Assembly: GCF_000373385.1 (NCBI RefSeq)
Contig: NZ_KB891327.1
Span: 37,210 to 101,209 of the forward strand
Direction of reading: 5' to 3'
Source of the DNA: Thiobacillus thioparus DSM 505
GTDB lineage: Bacteria; Pseudomonadota; Gammaproteobacteria; Burkholderiales; Thiobacillaceae
DNA length: 64,000 bases
A model generated the notes under the pieces. The model was given only the letters and a program-made list of their open reading frames with translations, was not told the DNA's origin and did no database searches. A program made the translations under genes and the position numbers. Shown one piece after another: positions 1 through 8,305 of this stretch; position 1 is the stretch's first letter, and every line of letters begins with the position of its first letter.

Positions 1-2
1 TG

Positions 3-1022
3 GCTTCGTTCCGTACGCTGCTGCTGGGGGTCATTTTGACGATGGCCTTTTTGATCGTGGTGATCGGCCGTGCGCTGTCGCAACGAGTCGTCCGGCCGTT
101 GAAGGAGATGGAAGCCAGCGTGGCGGCGATTTCCGCCAACCGGCGCGAAAGCCTGTCGGCCCCCTCGAACGATCGCGAGATCATTTCCATCATCGCGGCC
201 TTCAACCACATGTTGAAGGAACTGGATCTGCGGCAGAAATCGCTGATGCGCTCGGAACGGCTGGCGTCGCTCGGCACCATGTTGTCCGGCGTGGCCCATG
301 AATTGAACAACCCGCTATCGAATATCTCGACCTCTTGCCAGATTCTGCAGGAAGAGGCCGGCGACTGCGATGTGGCGATGCAGAAGATGTACCTGGAACA
401 GATCGATCAGCAGACTGAGCGCGCACGCCATATCGTCCGCTCCCTGCTCGATTTTTCCCGCGAACGGGCGTTCAGGAAAGAAAGCGTCCAGCTCAAGCCG
501 CTGGTTGCACAGACGGTCGGTTTCGTGCGTGGTGAGGTGTCGGCCAAATCGGTCGTGCGCTTGGCCATTCCCGAGGACCTTCGCGTGGCCGCCGACGCGC
601 AGCGCCTGCAGCAGGTGTTCGTGAACCTGATTCGCAATGCCATGGAAGGACTGGGCCCGCAGGGACGAATCGATATTTCCGCGCAAATCGTGCATGCCAG
701 CGAACCGCCTGCAGGCACTGCTCTGGGCGAGGGATGTGGGACGAAGGGCGAGATGGTGGAAATCATCGTTGCGGACAATGGGCCGGGTATCGCAGCGGAC
801 ATTCTGCCGCGTATTTTCGATCCATTCTTTACCACCAAGGACGTTGGCCACGGCATGGGATTGGGGCTGTTCGTGGTGTATGAAATCGTCGATGAGCATG
901 GCGGCTGCATCGCCGTACGCAGCGCGCCTGGCGAGGGGGCCACGTTCTGTATCCGCTTGCCGCTGGAGGATGCGGACGGACAGCCTGCGGCAACCGCCGA
1001 TGACAACAAGGAAGCGCAATGA
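3..1022 (+). CDS. Sensor histidine kinase (5' end outside window)
   Basis: Membrane-bound two-component sensor that should autophosphorylate and pass phosphate to the regulator encoded next. The reading frame is open from the window edge, so the N-terminal sensor part is missing. Visible in order, numbering from the TTG at 36: the end of a hydrophobic helix (about 1-12), a HAMP linker (12-65), a HisKA dimerisation helix with the phosphoacceptor His88 in GVAHELNNPL, and an ATP-binding domain with N box (NLIRNAMEGL), G1 (DNGPGI), F box (DPFFTTK) and G2 (GMGLGL). The HELNNPL type is usual for kinases paired with NtrC-like regulators. The stop overlaps the next start (ATGA), so the two are translationally coupled. 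The signal sensed cannot be told. Confidence 0.93.
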   Translation, partial: ASFRTLLLGVILTMAFLIVVIGRALSQRVVRPLKEMEASVAAISANRRESLSAPSNDREIISIIAAFNHMLKELDLRQKSLMRSERLASLGTMLSGVAHELNNPLSNISTSCQILQEEAGDCDVAMQKMYLEQIDQQTERARHIVRSLLDFSRERAFRKESVQLKPLVAQTVGFVRGEVSAKSVVRLAIPEDLRVAADAQRLQQVFVNLIRNAMEGLGPQGRIDISAQIVHASEPPAGTALGEGCGTKGEMVEIIVADNGPGIAADILPRIFDPFFTTKDVGHGMGLGLFVVYEIVDEHGGCIAVRSAPGEGATFCIRLPLEDADGQPAATADDNKEAQ

Positions 1023-2386
1023 TGGAAGCAAGCCTGCTGATTGTGGACGACGAGGAGATCGCACTGCGCAATCTCCAGCATGTGATGGAGAAAGCGGGTT
1101 ATCAGGTCACCGCCACCCAGAGTGGGGCCACCGCGGTCACGCTGCTGGCGTCGCGGCGTTTCGACGTGATACTCACCGATCTGCGCATGGAAGGCGTGGA
1201 CGGCATGGACGTGTTGAAGAAAAGCCGTGAACTGCAGCCGGAGGCGGAAGTCATCTTCATCACCGGCTACGCGACGGCCGAATCCGCCGTACAGGCGCTG
1301 AAACATGGGGCGTTCTACTACATCGCCAAACCGTTCCGTCTCGACGAAGTGCGCAAGGTGGTGGCCGAAGCGCTGGAAAAGGTGCGCTTGCGCCGGGAGA
1401 ACGACGCATTGCGCCGTGAAGTCGAGGGCTACCGGGAAGGCGAAGGCATCGTCACCCAGGATGTCGACATGCAGCGCCTGCTGGAGATCGCACGGCAGAT
1501 CGCGCCAACGGACTGCAGCGTGCTCATCACGGGCGAGAGTGGAACCGGCAAGGAACTCTTCGCGAAATACCTTCACAAACACAGTACGCGGGCCGATGGC
1601 CCCTATGTCGCGATCAACTGCGGCGCATTCAGCGAGCAATTGCTGGCCAATGAATTGTTCGGCCACGAGAAAGGCGCGTTTACAGGCGCATCGGCATTGA
1701 AGAAAGGCCTGATCGAAGTGAGTTCCGGCGGTACGCTGTTTCTCGACGAGGTGACGGAAATGGCGCCGTCCATGCAGGTCAAGCTGCTACGCGTACTGCA
1801 GGAAAGGGAAGTGTTGCGGGTGGGGGGGACGCGGCCGGTGAAGTGCGACGTGCGGGTGCTGGCGGCGACCAATCGCGACGTCGGTGAGGCGGTGAAGGAG
1901 GGTCACTTTCGTGAAGACCTCTACTTCCGGCTGAATGTGGTGAATCTGGATATTCCCCCGCTTGCGCAGAGGAAAGGCGATATCCCCTTGCTCGCGCAAC
2001 ATTTTCTGCTCAAGTACGCCAACCGGATGAGGAAACCGGTGACCCGGATTTCCAGCGAGGTGATGGCATTGCTGGTGGATTATCCGTTCCCTGGCAATGT
2101 CCGCGAGCTGGAAAACCTGATCGAGCGCGGCACGGCCATGGCGCAAGGCGACACCATCGAGGTGGCGCATCTGCCTGACGCATTGCAGAAAAGGGAGAGC
2201 GTCGACTTCCGCAGGATCGGAGGCCGCCTGCCTACCCTGGAGGAACAGGAGCAAAGCTATATCACCCAGGTGCTGGATGAAGTGCAGGGCAACCAGACGG
2301 CAGCGGCGCAGATCCTCGGCATCAACCGGGCTTCATTGTGGCGAAAACTGAAGGCCCGACGGAACGGGGAATCGTCTTCCAAATAA
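1019..2386 (+). CDS. Sigma-54-dependent response regulator, NtrC family
   Basis: Transcription activator for sigma-54 promoters, 455 aa. The N-terminal receiver domain has the acidic pair at D10/D11 and phosphoacceptor Asp54 in VILTDLRM. The central AAA+ domain has Walker A GESGTGKE, the sigma-54 contact loop GAFTGA and Walker B GGTLFLDE. The C-terminus carries a Fis-type helix-turn-helix (NQTAAAQILGINRASLWRKLK). All catalytic motifs are intact. It overlaps the upstream kinase by four bases and is its likely partner. A second ATG at 1022 would also serve as start. Target genes are unknown; the DUF302 gene downstream lies past a gene on the opposite strand. Confidence 0.95.
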   Translation: MMEASLLIVDDEEIALRNLQHVMEKAGYQVTATQSGATAVTLLASRRFDVILTDLRMEGVDGMDVLKKSRELQPEAEVIFITGYATAESAVQALKHGAFYYIAKPFRLDEVRKVVAEALEKVRLRRENDALRREVEGYREGEGIVTQDVDMQRLLEIARQIAPTDCSVLITGESGTGKELFAKYLHKHSTRADGPYVAINCGAFSEQLLANELFGHEKGAFTGASALKKGLIEVSSGGTLFLDEVTEMAPSMQVKLLRVLQEREVLRVGGTRPVKCDVRVLAATNRDVGEAVKEGHFREDLYFRLNVVNLDIPPLAQRKGDIPLLAQHFLLKYANRMRKPVTRISSEVMALLVDYPFPGNVRELENLIERGTAMAQGDTIEVAHLPDALQKRESVDFRRIGGRLPTLEEQEQSYITQVLDEVQGNQTAAAQILGINRASLWRKLKARRNGESSSK

Positions 2387-2399
2387 GACGGCCGGCTGA

Positions 2400-2735
2400 C
2401 TATGCACCGGGCTCGGGCAGGCTCTGCGCCAGTTTCAGCATGAAGGCCGCGTGTCGTGCCTCGGCCTGTTGATATGCGGCGATGAGCCGCTCGGCATCGG
2501 GTGTGAGCCGGCTGCCGGCTGGGCCGCTTTCAACCAGGGGCGTGTCCCACGCCGTGTTCATCGCATCCACAGCATCCCACGCGGCCTTGTAGCTCATCTT
2601 CATCGTCTTGGCGGCTTTGGAGATGGAACCGGTTTCGCGGATGCGCTGCAGCAGCTCGACCCGGCCCCGGCCGAGAAAGTTCTTGCCGTCCAGCGTCAGC
2701 CAGAAACGGCCGTCTGCCCTGAGTTGCGTGTTCAT
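2400..2735 (-). CDS. Stand-alone ModE N-terminal-type winged-helix regulator
   Basis: A 111-aa protein that is almost entirely one winged-helix domain of the ModE/LysR type (GRGRVELLQRIRETGSISKAA followed by MSYKAAWDAVDAMN). It lacks the C-terminal molybdate-binding Mop repeats of full ModE, so molybdate sensing is not supported by the sequence. The ATG at 2735 was preferred to the longer frame because the extra 14 residues do not look like part of the domain. It is transcribed toward the response-regulator gene, and no molybdate transport gene is nearby. Likely a small DNA-binding regulator; its ligand is unknown. Confidence 0.8.
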   Translation of the reverse strand: MNTQLRADGRFWLTLDGKNFLGRGRVELLQRIRETGSISKAAKTMKMSYKAAWDAVDAMNTAWDTPLVESGPAGSRLTPDAERLIAAYQQAEARHAAFMLKLAQSLPEPGA

Positions 2736-2823
2736 GCGGCGAGTGTAGCAAACGACCATTGCAGTTCGATCGTGCACGACAGAAAATCACGATCTGAAAT
2801 ATTGAAATATTCAGGAGAGTGCC

Positions 2824-3282
2824 ATGAAGAAAATACTCGCTGTATGTGCGATCTTGTGCCTGCCGCTTTCCGCGATGGCGTCCGAAGGCTACACGGTCCT
2901 GTTCAAAACCCAGGGCACCTTTCAGGATGTACGCGATGCGCTTCAATTCTCGATCGAGGGCAAGGGCCTCAAGATCAACCATACCAACAAGATCGCCGAA
3001 ATGCTGGCGCGCACCGGCCCGGAAATCGGTGCGACCAAGCAAGTGTATGTGGAGGGGGAACAGTTCGAGTTCTGCAGCGCCACTATTTCGCGGCAGATGA
3101 TGGAAGCCGATCCGCATGCAATGGTGATGTGTCCGTATATCGTGTCGGTGTACACGATCCCGAACGACAAGCATGTCTACATGGCATACCGCAAACCTGG
3201 CCCCACCTCGAATCCGGCGCTGAAGAAGGCGCTGGGCGAGGTGGAAAGCCTGCTGACTGACATCATCAAGGACGCGATGTAA
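2824..3282 (+). CDS. Secreted DUF302 domain protein
   Basis: A 152-aa protein with a clear signal peptide (MKKILAVCAILCLPLSAMA, cleavage before SEG) and a DUF302 domain (VLFKTQGTFQDVRDALQFSI ... GLKINHTNKIAEML). It should be periplasmic. DUF302 proteins are widespread small secreted or cytoplasmic proteins without a settled function. The start has a strong ribosome site (CAGGAGAG shortly before the ATG). Cys102 and Cys122 (FCSA, MCPY) could form a disulfide. The A/T-rich stretch just upstream (2790-2815) contains a direct repeat of TGAAATAT and may be its promoter. Confidence 0.82.
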   Translation: MKKILAVCAILCLPLSAMASEGYTVLFKTQGTFQDVRDALQFSIEGKGLKINHTNKIAEMLARTGPEIGATKQVYVEGEQFEFCSATISRQMMEADPHAMVMCPYIVSVYTIPNDKHVYMAYRKPGPTSNPALKKALGEVESLLTDIIKDAM

Positions 3283-3577
3283 GGCAGCGTCAGTGCAGAC
3301 GTGCGAGCGTGGCCAACGCGCGTTCGCGTGCGCGCATCCCACTGCGCATGGCACAGGTTCCGGATAAAGTTCCTGTACTTCTGGGTCGCCCGAGAAAATG
3401 GGACCGGGCGCAATGCTGACGCCTACGATCTGGATGCGGCCAACGAATGCTTCCTGACCGGCACCGGCGGGCAACTGCCGATGGCGGAGATTAAAGCCAA
3501 GGCTTGTATGCTGCGCACATGCCCGGGCTACTCGATCTTGTATTCCAGGCCTGCATCCAGGCGGAAACGGAGACAGT
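3283..3577. other. Intergenic stretch, nothing recognised
   Basis: About 295 bases between the DUF302 and DinB genes. Open frames here have no ribosome site and no recognisable protein family. No convincing hairpin terminator or repeat was seen. Confidence 0.5.
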
Positions 3578-4075
3578 ATGAATACCGAGGGATTGTGCCT
3601 GCAGGCACGCTACAACCAATGGATGAACGAACGCCTGTATGCGGCGACCGCATCCCTCCCTGAAGCGGTACGCCGTCGTGATCTGGGCGCATTCTTCAAA
3701 TCCCTGCATGGCACTTTCAATCACATCCTGCTGGTCGACCGGCTGTGGATCGGCCGTATGACAGGCCATCTCTGCCATTTCGACTCGCTGGACCAGGAGC
3801 TATATCGGGATTTCGAGCAACTGCGCACGCAGCAGCGCGAAACCGATGCCGATCTGCTGCACCGTGTGCGTGCGCTGACAGCGCAGCAGCTCACTCGCCG
3901 CATCGACTACATCAGCCTGATGACGGGACAGCCTAAATCGCTTCAGCTCGGTACCTTGCTCACGCACGTGTTCCACCATCAGACACACCATCGGGGCCAG
4001 ATCACAACCCTGCTGAGCCAGCTCGGCGTCGATTTCGGCGAGACGGACATGATCTGGATGCCGGATGTGAATTGA
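3578..4075 (+). CDS. DinB family protein
   Basis: A 165-aa four-helix-bundle protein of the DinB/YfiT group. Typical features are the N-terminal [12 protein letters not shown] segment, a first metal-ligand His in [17 protein letters not shown], and the C-terminal [12 protein letters not shown] motif that supplies two more histidines for a divalent metal. Members act as metal-dependent thiol or other small-molecule transferases, or are of unknown function. Despite the name there is no direct evidence of a role in DNA damage. The frame starts just after a short purine-rich ribosome site (GGAGACAGT). It stands alone ahead of crcB. Confidence 0.88.
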   Translation: MNTEGLCLQARYNQWMNERLYAATASLPEAVRRRDLGAFFKSLHGTFNHILLVDRLWIGRMTGHLCHFDSLDQELYRDFEQLRTQQRETDADLLHRVRALTAQQLTRRIDYISLMTGQPKSLQLGTLLTHVFHHQTHHRGQITTLLSQLGVDFGETDMIWMPDVN

Positions 4076-4127
4076 AACGTCTGCATTAGAATGGCGGCAT
4101 GCCCCGTCCCTGCCATCCACCCCGGCC

Positions 4128-4502
4128 ATGATCGCCTTTCTCGCCATCGGCTTGGGCGCGGCCATCGGTGCGTGGCTACGCTGGGGTCTTGGACTCTGGC
4201 TCAATCCCCTGTTTCAACCGATGCCGCTGGGCACGCTGGCTGCGAACCTGATCGGCGGCTATGTCATTGGCCTGTCTATCGCATGGTTTACCGAACATCC
4301 CGGCCTGCCGCCGGAAGCCCGGCTGTTTCTGATTACCGGCCTGCTCGGCGGACTCACCACGTTTTCCACGTTCTCCGCTGAAGTGGTCACTACGCTGATG
4401 CGGGGATTCTGGCTGACCGGTAGTCTGATTGCCTTGACCCATATGATCGGCTCCTTCCTTGCCACCGGATTGGGGTTTTATTCGATGAGGTTTTTCAAAT
4501 GA
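4128..4502 (+). CDS. crcB: Fluoride ion channel CrcB/FluC
   Basis: A 124-aa membrane protein with four hydrophobic helices that expels fluoride as a dual-topology dimer. The family signatures are present: [13 protein letters not shown] near the N-terminus, [15 protein letters not shown] around the central Asn, and [15 protein letters not shown] with the Phe-lined TTFSTFS segment. Its stop overlaps the start of the DUF190 gene by four bases, a pairing known from many genomes. I looked upstream for a crcB (fluoride) riboswitch and saw no match. Confidence 0.95.
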   Translation: MIAFLAIGLGAAIGAWLRWGLGLWLNPLFQPMPLGTLAANLIGGYVIGLSIAWFTEHPGLPPEARLFLITGLLGGLTTFSTFSAEVVTTLMRGFWLTGSLIALTHMIGSFLATGLGFYSMRFFK

Positions 4503-4813
4503 ACACAGTCTGCCTGCAGGTGTTTGTGTCCGAAGCCAGCCGTCATCATGGAAAACTGACCTACGAATGGCTGCTCGATGCCGCACAGGAACTCGGCATT
4601 GCCGGCGGATCGGCATTTGGCGCGCTGGCCGGTTTCGGCCGCCATGGCCGGCGCGATGCGGGATTTTTCGAGTTGGCGGGCGAGTTGCCGGTGGTAGTGG
4701 AGTTCTTCGTCGAGGCGGCGATGGCCGACCAGTTGCTGAAGCGCATCGCCGAGGCTGGATTGAAGCTGGTTTACGCTAAGCTGCCGGCTGAAATCGGGGT
4801 CACGGTCCAATAA
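4499..4813 (+). CDS. DUF190 family protein
   Basis: A 104-aa cytoplasmic protein of the DUF190 family, which has a PII-like fold. The conserved parts are the N-terminal [29 protein letters not shown] segment (shown in part) and [25 protein letters not shown]. It starts inside the crcB stop codon (ATGA), so the two are co-translated. The link to crcB suggests a role in fluoride resistance, perhaps regulatory; this is inference from gene order. Confidence 0.88.
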   Translation: MNTVCLQVFVSEASRHHGKLTYEWLLDAAQELGIAGGSAFGALAGFGRHGRRDAGFFELAGELPVVVEFFVEAAMADQLLKRIAEAGLKLVYAKLPAEIGVTVQ

Positions 4814-4830
4814 GCGCGCTCGACCAGCTG

Positions 4831-5565
4831 GTGTTGTTCGTCGCTTCGCTGGCGGCGAATTTTTTCTCGGCGCTGTCCGGCGGCGGGGCCGGTCTGATCC
4901 AGTTTCCCGTTCTCATCTTTCTGGGGCTGCCTTTCGGTGTGGCGTTGGCCACGCACAAGATCGCCAGCGTGGCGCTCGGACTCGGCGCCACCCTTCGGCA
5001 TCTGAAGGAATCGCATCTCGAACGCCGCTTCTCGCTGATCATCCTGGGCGCGGGGCTGCCGGGCGTGGTGTTGGGTGCATTGGCGATCCTGCATGTTCCC
5101 GAGCGGGCCGCCACTCTGGCGCTCGGGTTGCTGACGCTCGGCCTCGGCCTGTATTCGGTATTCAAACCGAGCCTCGGCATGGCACACCAGCCCAGGAACC
5201 GGCAGGGCGCTGCACTCGCCGGCGGCATGGCGGGGCTCTTCTTCGTTGGCTTCCTCAATGGCTCGATCACCAGTGGCACCGGGCTGTTTCTCACCATCTG
5301 GCTGATCCGCTGGTTCGGCCTCGACTACACCCGTGCGGTGGCCTATACGCTGATTCTCTGCGGGTTGGTATGGAACGGCACGGGCGCGCTGGTGCTGGGG
5401 GTGATCGGCACCGTGGCGTGGGGCTGGATGCCGGCGCTGCTGGCCGGCTCGATTCTGGGTGGCTACCTCGGCAGCCACATGGCCATCAAGAAGGGCAATC
5501 TGTGGATCAAGCGTTCGTTCGAGATCGTGACGATCTTGATCGGCCTGAAATTGATTCTGGGCTAG
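4831..5565 (+). CDS. TauE/SafE family membrane transporter
   Basis: A roughly 244-aa integral membrane protein with about seven to eight hydrophobic helices in two related halves. Each half carries the glycine-rich TauE/SafE signature (SGGGAGLIQFPVLIFLGLP and GITSGTGLFLTIW-like NGSITSGTG). Family members export or take up sulfite, sulfoacetate or other organic sulfur anions; the substrate here is not evident. The start is a GTG; no good ATG lies between the DUF190 stop and the first helix, so the exact N-terminus is uncertain. It follows the DUF190 gene by 17 bases and may be in the same transcript. Confidence 0.87.
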   Translation: MLFVASLAANFFSALSGGGAGLIQFPVLIFLGLPFGVALATHKIASVALGLGATLRHLKESHLERRFSLIILGAGLPGVVLGALAILHVPERAATLALGLLTLGLGLYSVFKPSLGMAHQPRNRQGAALAGGMAGLFFVGFLNGSITSGTGLFLTIWLIRWFGLDYTRAVAYTLILCGLVWNGTGALVLGVIGTVAWGWMPALLAGSILGGYLGSHMAIKKGNLWIKRSFEIVTILIGLKLILG

Positions 5566-5568
5566 GGA

Positions 5569-7173
5569 CTAATCGTCGCAGCTGTGGATGCGGTTGCGGC
5601 CGCCGCGTTTGGCTTGATAGAGCGCCTCGTCTGCGGCTTTGATCAACGCGTCGCCGGTCTGATGGAGTGGATAGGTGGCGATGCCGCCGCTGGCGGTGGC
5701 CAGAAAATGGGTGTCGCGGTAGGGATGCTTGATCTGCGCGAAATCACGGCGGATGCGGTCCACGATGGCATAGGCCTCTTCGGCATCGGTGTGCGGCAGG
5801 CCGATGAGGAATTCCTCGCCGCCGTAGCGGCAGAGAATGTCGTGCTTGCGCAGGCGCTGCTTCAGCAGCCAGGACAGGCTGCGGATGACCTGGTCGCCGA
5901 CAGGGTGGCCATAGGTGTCATTGACCAGCTTGAAATGGTCGATATCCATCATCACCACCGACAGGAAGCCACCCTCGTGCGTCACGCCTGACAGTAGCAT
6001 GTCGAGGGTGTTCTTGCCGCTGGAATGGTTGAGCAGACCGGTCAGGCTGTCGTGATACATCGAGCGGCGCAGTGCGCGGTAGCGCTCGATCTTGCTCATG
6101 ACGATGGTGTTCAGGAATACCGGATTGAACGGCTTGGTGAGGAAATGGTCGCCGCCCAGCCGCATGGCGTCGACCTGCAGGGCGACGTTGGTCTCGCCCG
6201 ACAGGTAGACGATGGGCATGCTGAGAAACTCGTTGTGCTGGCGGATGATGCGTGCGACTTCGACGCCCGTGCAGTTGGGCATGTACATATCCATCAGGAT
6301 CAGGTCCGGATTGAACTGCTTGAGCGCGTTCAGCGTCTGGCGCGGGTCGTTGACGATCTCCGACACGATCTGGTTTTCCTGTAGCGTGCGCCGGATCAGG
6401 TGGCTGGCGGTCTTGGAGTCCTCCACGATCAGCACGCGGTATGCCTCCTGCTCGTGCCGCTCGTTCAATTCCATGATGTGCTCGATGATGGCGTGCGGGG
6501 GTGTACCTTCCAGCAGGCAGCTGTCGCAACCGCCGCTCAATGCCTGTTGCAACTGCTCGAAGTCGGACCGTACGCCGAGGCAGATCAGTTGTCCCATTCC
6601 GAATCGCTGTCGTAGCGACTGGATGCGGGCGCGCCACTCGGTTTCGGGCAGGCTGCCCATGTCGAGCAGCAGGAGGGGGGCGACGCCCGCGCTGTCCGGC
6701 AAGTCCTGGTCCCAGGTGATGAATCCGGCTGTCATGCCGAAATAGCCGAGCTGTGCCTCCAGGCCCGCCCAATCGGCCCGGTCCTGCGCGATCAGCCAGG
6801 TCTGACCGACGCGTACGGATGCGGGCGAGGGGTGGTGAGTGTCCTGACAGTGCTCGATCAGTCCGGCCGTGGCCATAGCGTGGGCGTGGGTCATGCGTGC
6901 CAGCGCGTCGACGCGTTCGCTTAGATCGTCCAGCGCAGTTTGCGGCAGCGGATGCACGACTTCCCGATTGAACAATGCGAGCGTCACCTGTTCGAGCTGA
7001 TGGCTGGCATGGTGCAAGGCTACGATGCCTTTGTCGATCAGGAATTCGGTGAAGCTGTTGATGGAAACCGCCAGTTCCACGAAGCTTTCAAAGCTCGGTT
7101 CTGCGCGATATCGATGCCACGAGTTCGATACGGCCTGATTTTTCTGCAGGAGCTCTTCGGGGGGGCAAAGCAT
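5569..7173 (-). CDS. Response-regulator diguanylate cyclase (PleD-like)
   Basis: A 534-aa cytoplasmic enzyme predicted to make c-di-GMP when phosphorylated. Residues 1-120 are helical and unassigned. About 125-240 looks like a degenerate receiver domain. A true receiver domain spans about 245-365 with phosphoacceptor Asp295 (LILMDMYMPN). The GGDEF domain spans 370-534. The active-site signature is GGEEF (451-455), an accepted active variant, and an RxxD inhibitory site (R442-D445) lies exactly five residues before it, so feedback inhibition by c-di-GMP is expected. The two-receiver plus GGDEF layout resembles PleD. No partner kinase is adjacent. Confidence 0.93.
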   Translation of the reverse strand: MLCPPEELLQKNQAVSNSWHRYRAEPSFESFVELAVSINSFTEFLIDKGIVALHHASHQLEQVTLALFNREVVHPLPQTALDDLSERVDALARMTHAHAMATAGLIEHCQDTHHPSPASVRVGQTWLIAQDRADWAGLEAQLGYFGMTAGFITWDQDLPDSAGVAPLLLLDMGSLPETEWRARIQSLRQRFGMGQLICLGVRSDFEQLQQALSGGCDSCLLEGTPPHAIIEHIMELNERHEQEAYRVLIVEDSKTASHLIRRTLQENQIVSEIVNDPRQTLNALKQFNPDLILMDMYMPNCTGVEVARIIRQHNEFLSMPIVYLSGETNVALQVDAMRLGGDHFLTKPFNPVFLNTIVMSKIERYRALRRSMYHDSLTGLLNHSSGKNTLDMLLSGVTHEGGFLSVVMMDIDHFKLVNDTYGHPVGDQVIRSLSWLLKQRLRKHDILCRYGGEEFLIGLPHTDAEEAYAIVDRIRRDFAQIKHPYRDTHFLATASGGIATYPLHQTGDALIKAADEALYQAKRGGRNRIHSCDD

Positions 7174-7324
7174 CGACGATAAGTTTTATACTATTTTCTT
7201 ATGAAGTTTAATTATTACGCTTTATGGGGTGCTTTAGTCAATGACAGTCGTCAGTTCGGCGACAGAAGATTGCTCCAGAGGTGATTTCGATACGGCAGCG
7301 GGGCCTGCGCCATTCGCTGCGCGG

Positions 7325-8275
7325 CTACTTGCCGGTATCTTCCGTTTCCAGCCGTAGATACTGGTTGTAGGCATTGACCCGATTGGCCTCGTTGAATGCC
7401 GGCATGGCGCGATATTTCGACCAGTCGGTTTTTTCGTAGGCTTCGTCGAAAGGAACCAGATTGCGGGCAGCTTCACCCATGCTGCTGCGCAGATAGCTCA
7501 GGTAGTCGCGTGTGAAGACGAGATCGGCACGCGGTGTCCGCGAAGGCGCGCCATGGCCGGGAACCAGGATCCTGGGATGAACCGCGATCAGTTTGTCGAG
7601 CGCGGCGATCCAGGCGCGGCTGTCGGCGTCACCGACGAAGGGCACGCGGCCGCGAAACACCACGTCGCCGGCATAGAGCACGCCGTCTTCCTTGACCAGC
7701 ATCGCGAGATCCTCGCTGGAATGAGCAGGACCGACGTGACGCAGGATGAAATGAAGGCCCCCCATCTCGAACTCGGTGTCGCCTTCAACGAAATGGTCCG
7801 CTTCCAACAGACGAGTGTCGTCATCCACCCAGGGGAAGAGCGCTTCCTTGCGCTGGGCCAGGCGCAGGGCTGCGTCCTCGGTGCGGGTGGCGCCTTCGGC
7901 GGCGCGCTGCGCCCAGATTTCGGCCCCTTGCGCCTTGAAGATCTGCAGGCCGTAGAAGTGATCGGCGTGGTAATGGCTGACAATGACCCGTTTGATCGGT
8001 TGTTTGGTGACCGTACGGATCAGGCCAAGCAGTTTCTCGGCCAGAGGGGGCGAGGCAAGGGCGTCGAAGACAACCACGCCGTCGCGGGTGACCACGAACC
8101 CGGCGTTGGACATGAAGCCCTGGTTTTCGCTGGAAGCCGCACCCGACTGGCCCTGGACGAAATAGCTGTGGGCGCCGAGACGCACAAGCTTCATCGGCAC
8201 GGTGGCATCGTTGTTGGTGGCGTGAGCCAGCGGAAACAGATTGAGCAGCAGCAAGGCGAACAACAGGCGAATCAT
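7325..8275 (-). CDS. Secreted MBL-fold metallohydrolase, SoxH-like
   Basis: A 316-aa metallo-beta-lactamase-fold hydrolase with an N-terminal signal peptide ending in PLAHA, so probably periplasmic. The zinc-binding motif HYHADH is present, followed by HVGPAHSSEDL, the Asp in LYAGDVVF and the late VPGHG histidine: a full binuclear site. The segment ENQGFMSNAGFVVTRDGVVV is typical of the SoxH/quinoprotein-relay metallohydrolase subgroup. A related gene lies at 61520-62458. The substrate is unknown. The gene stands alone. Confidence 0.88.
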   Translation of the reverse strand: MIRLLFALLLLNLFPLAHATNNDATVPMKLVRLGAHSYFVQGQSGAASSENQGFMSNAGFVVTRDGVVVFDALASPPLAEKLLGLIRTVTKQPIKRVIVSHYHADHFYGLQIFKAQGAEIWAQRAAEGATRTEDAALRLAQRKEALFPWVDDDTRLLEADHFVEGDTEFEMGGLHFILRHVGPAHSSEDLAMLVKEDGVLYAGDVVFRGRVPFVGDADSRAWIAALDKLIAVHPRILVPGHGAPSRTPRADLVFTRDYLSYLRSSMGEAARNLVPFDEAYEKTDWSKYRAMPAFNEANRVNAYNQYLRLETEDTGK

Positions 8276-8305
8276 GGTGACGGGTCCCTCCCGATACAGG
8301 CGGTA

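Noticed and set aside
3301..3663. 120-codon gene before DinB
   Set aside because: No ribosome site or family match, and it overlaps the well-supported DinB start.
4076..4127. Fluoride riboswitch before crcB
   Set aside because: The 50-base gap is too short and lacks the conserved pseudoknot sequence.
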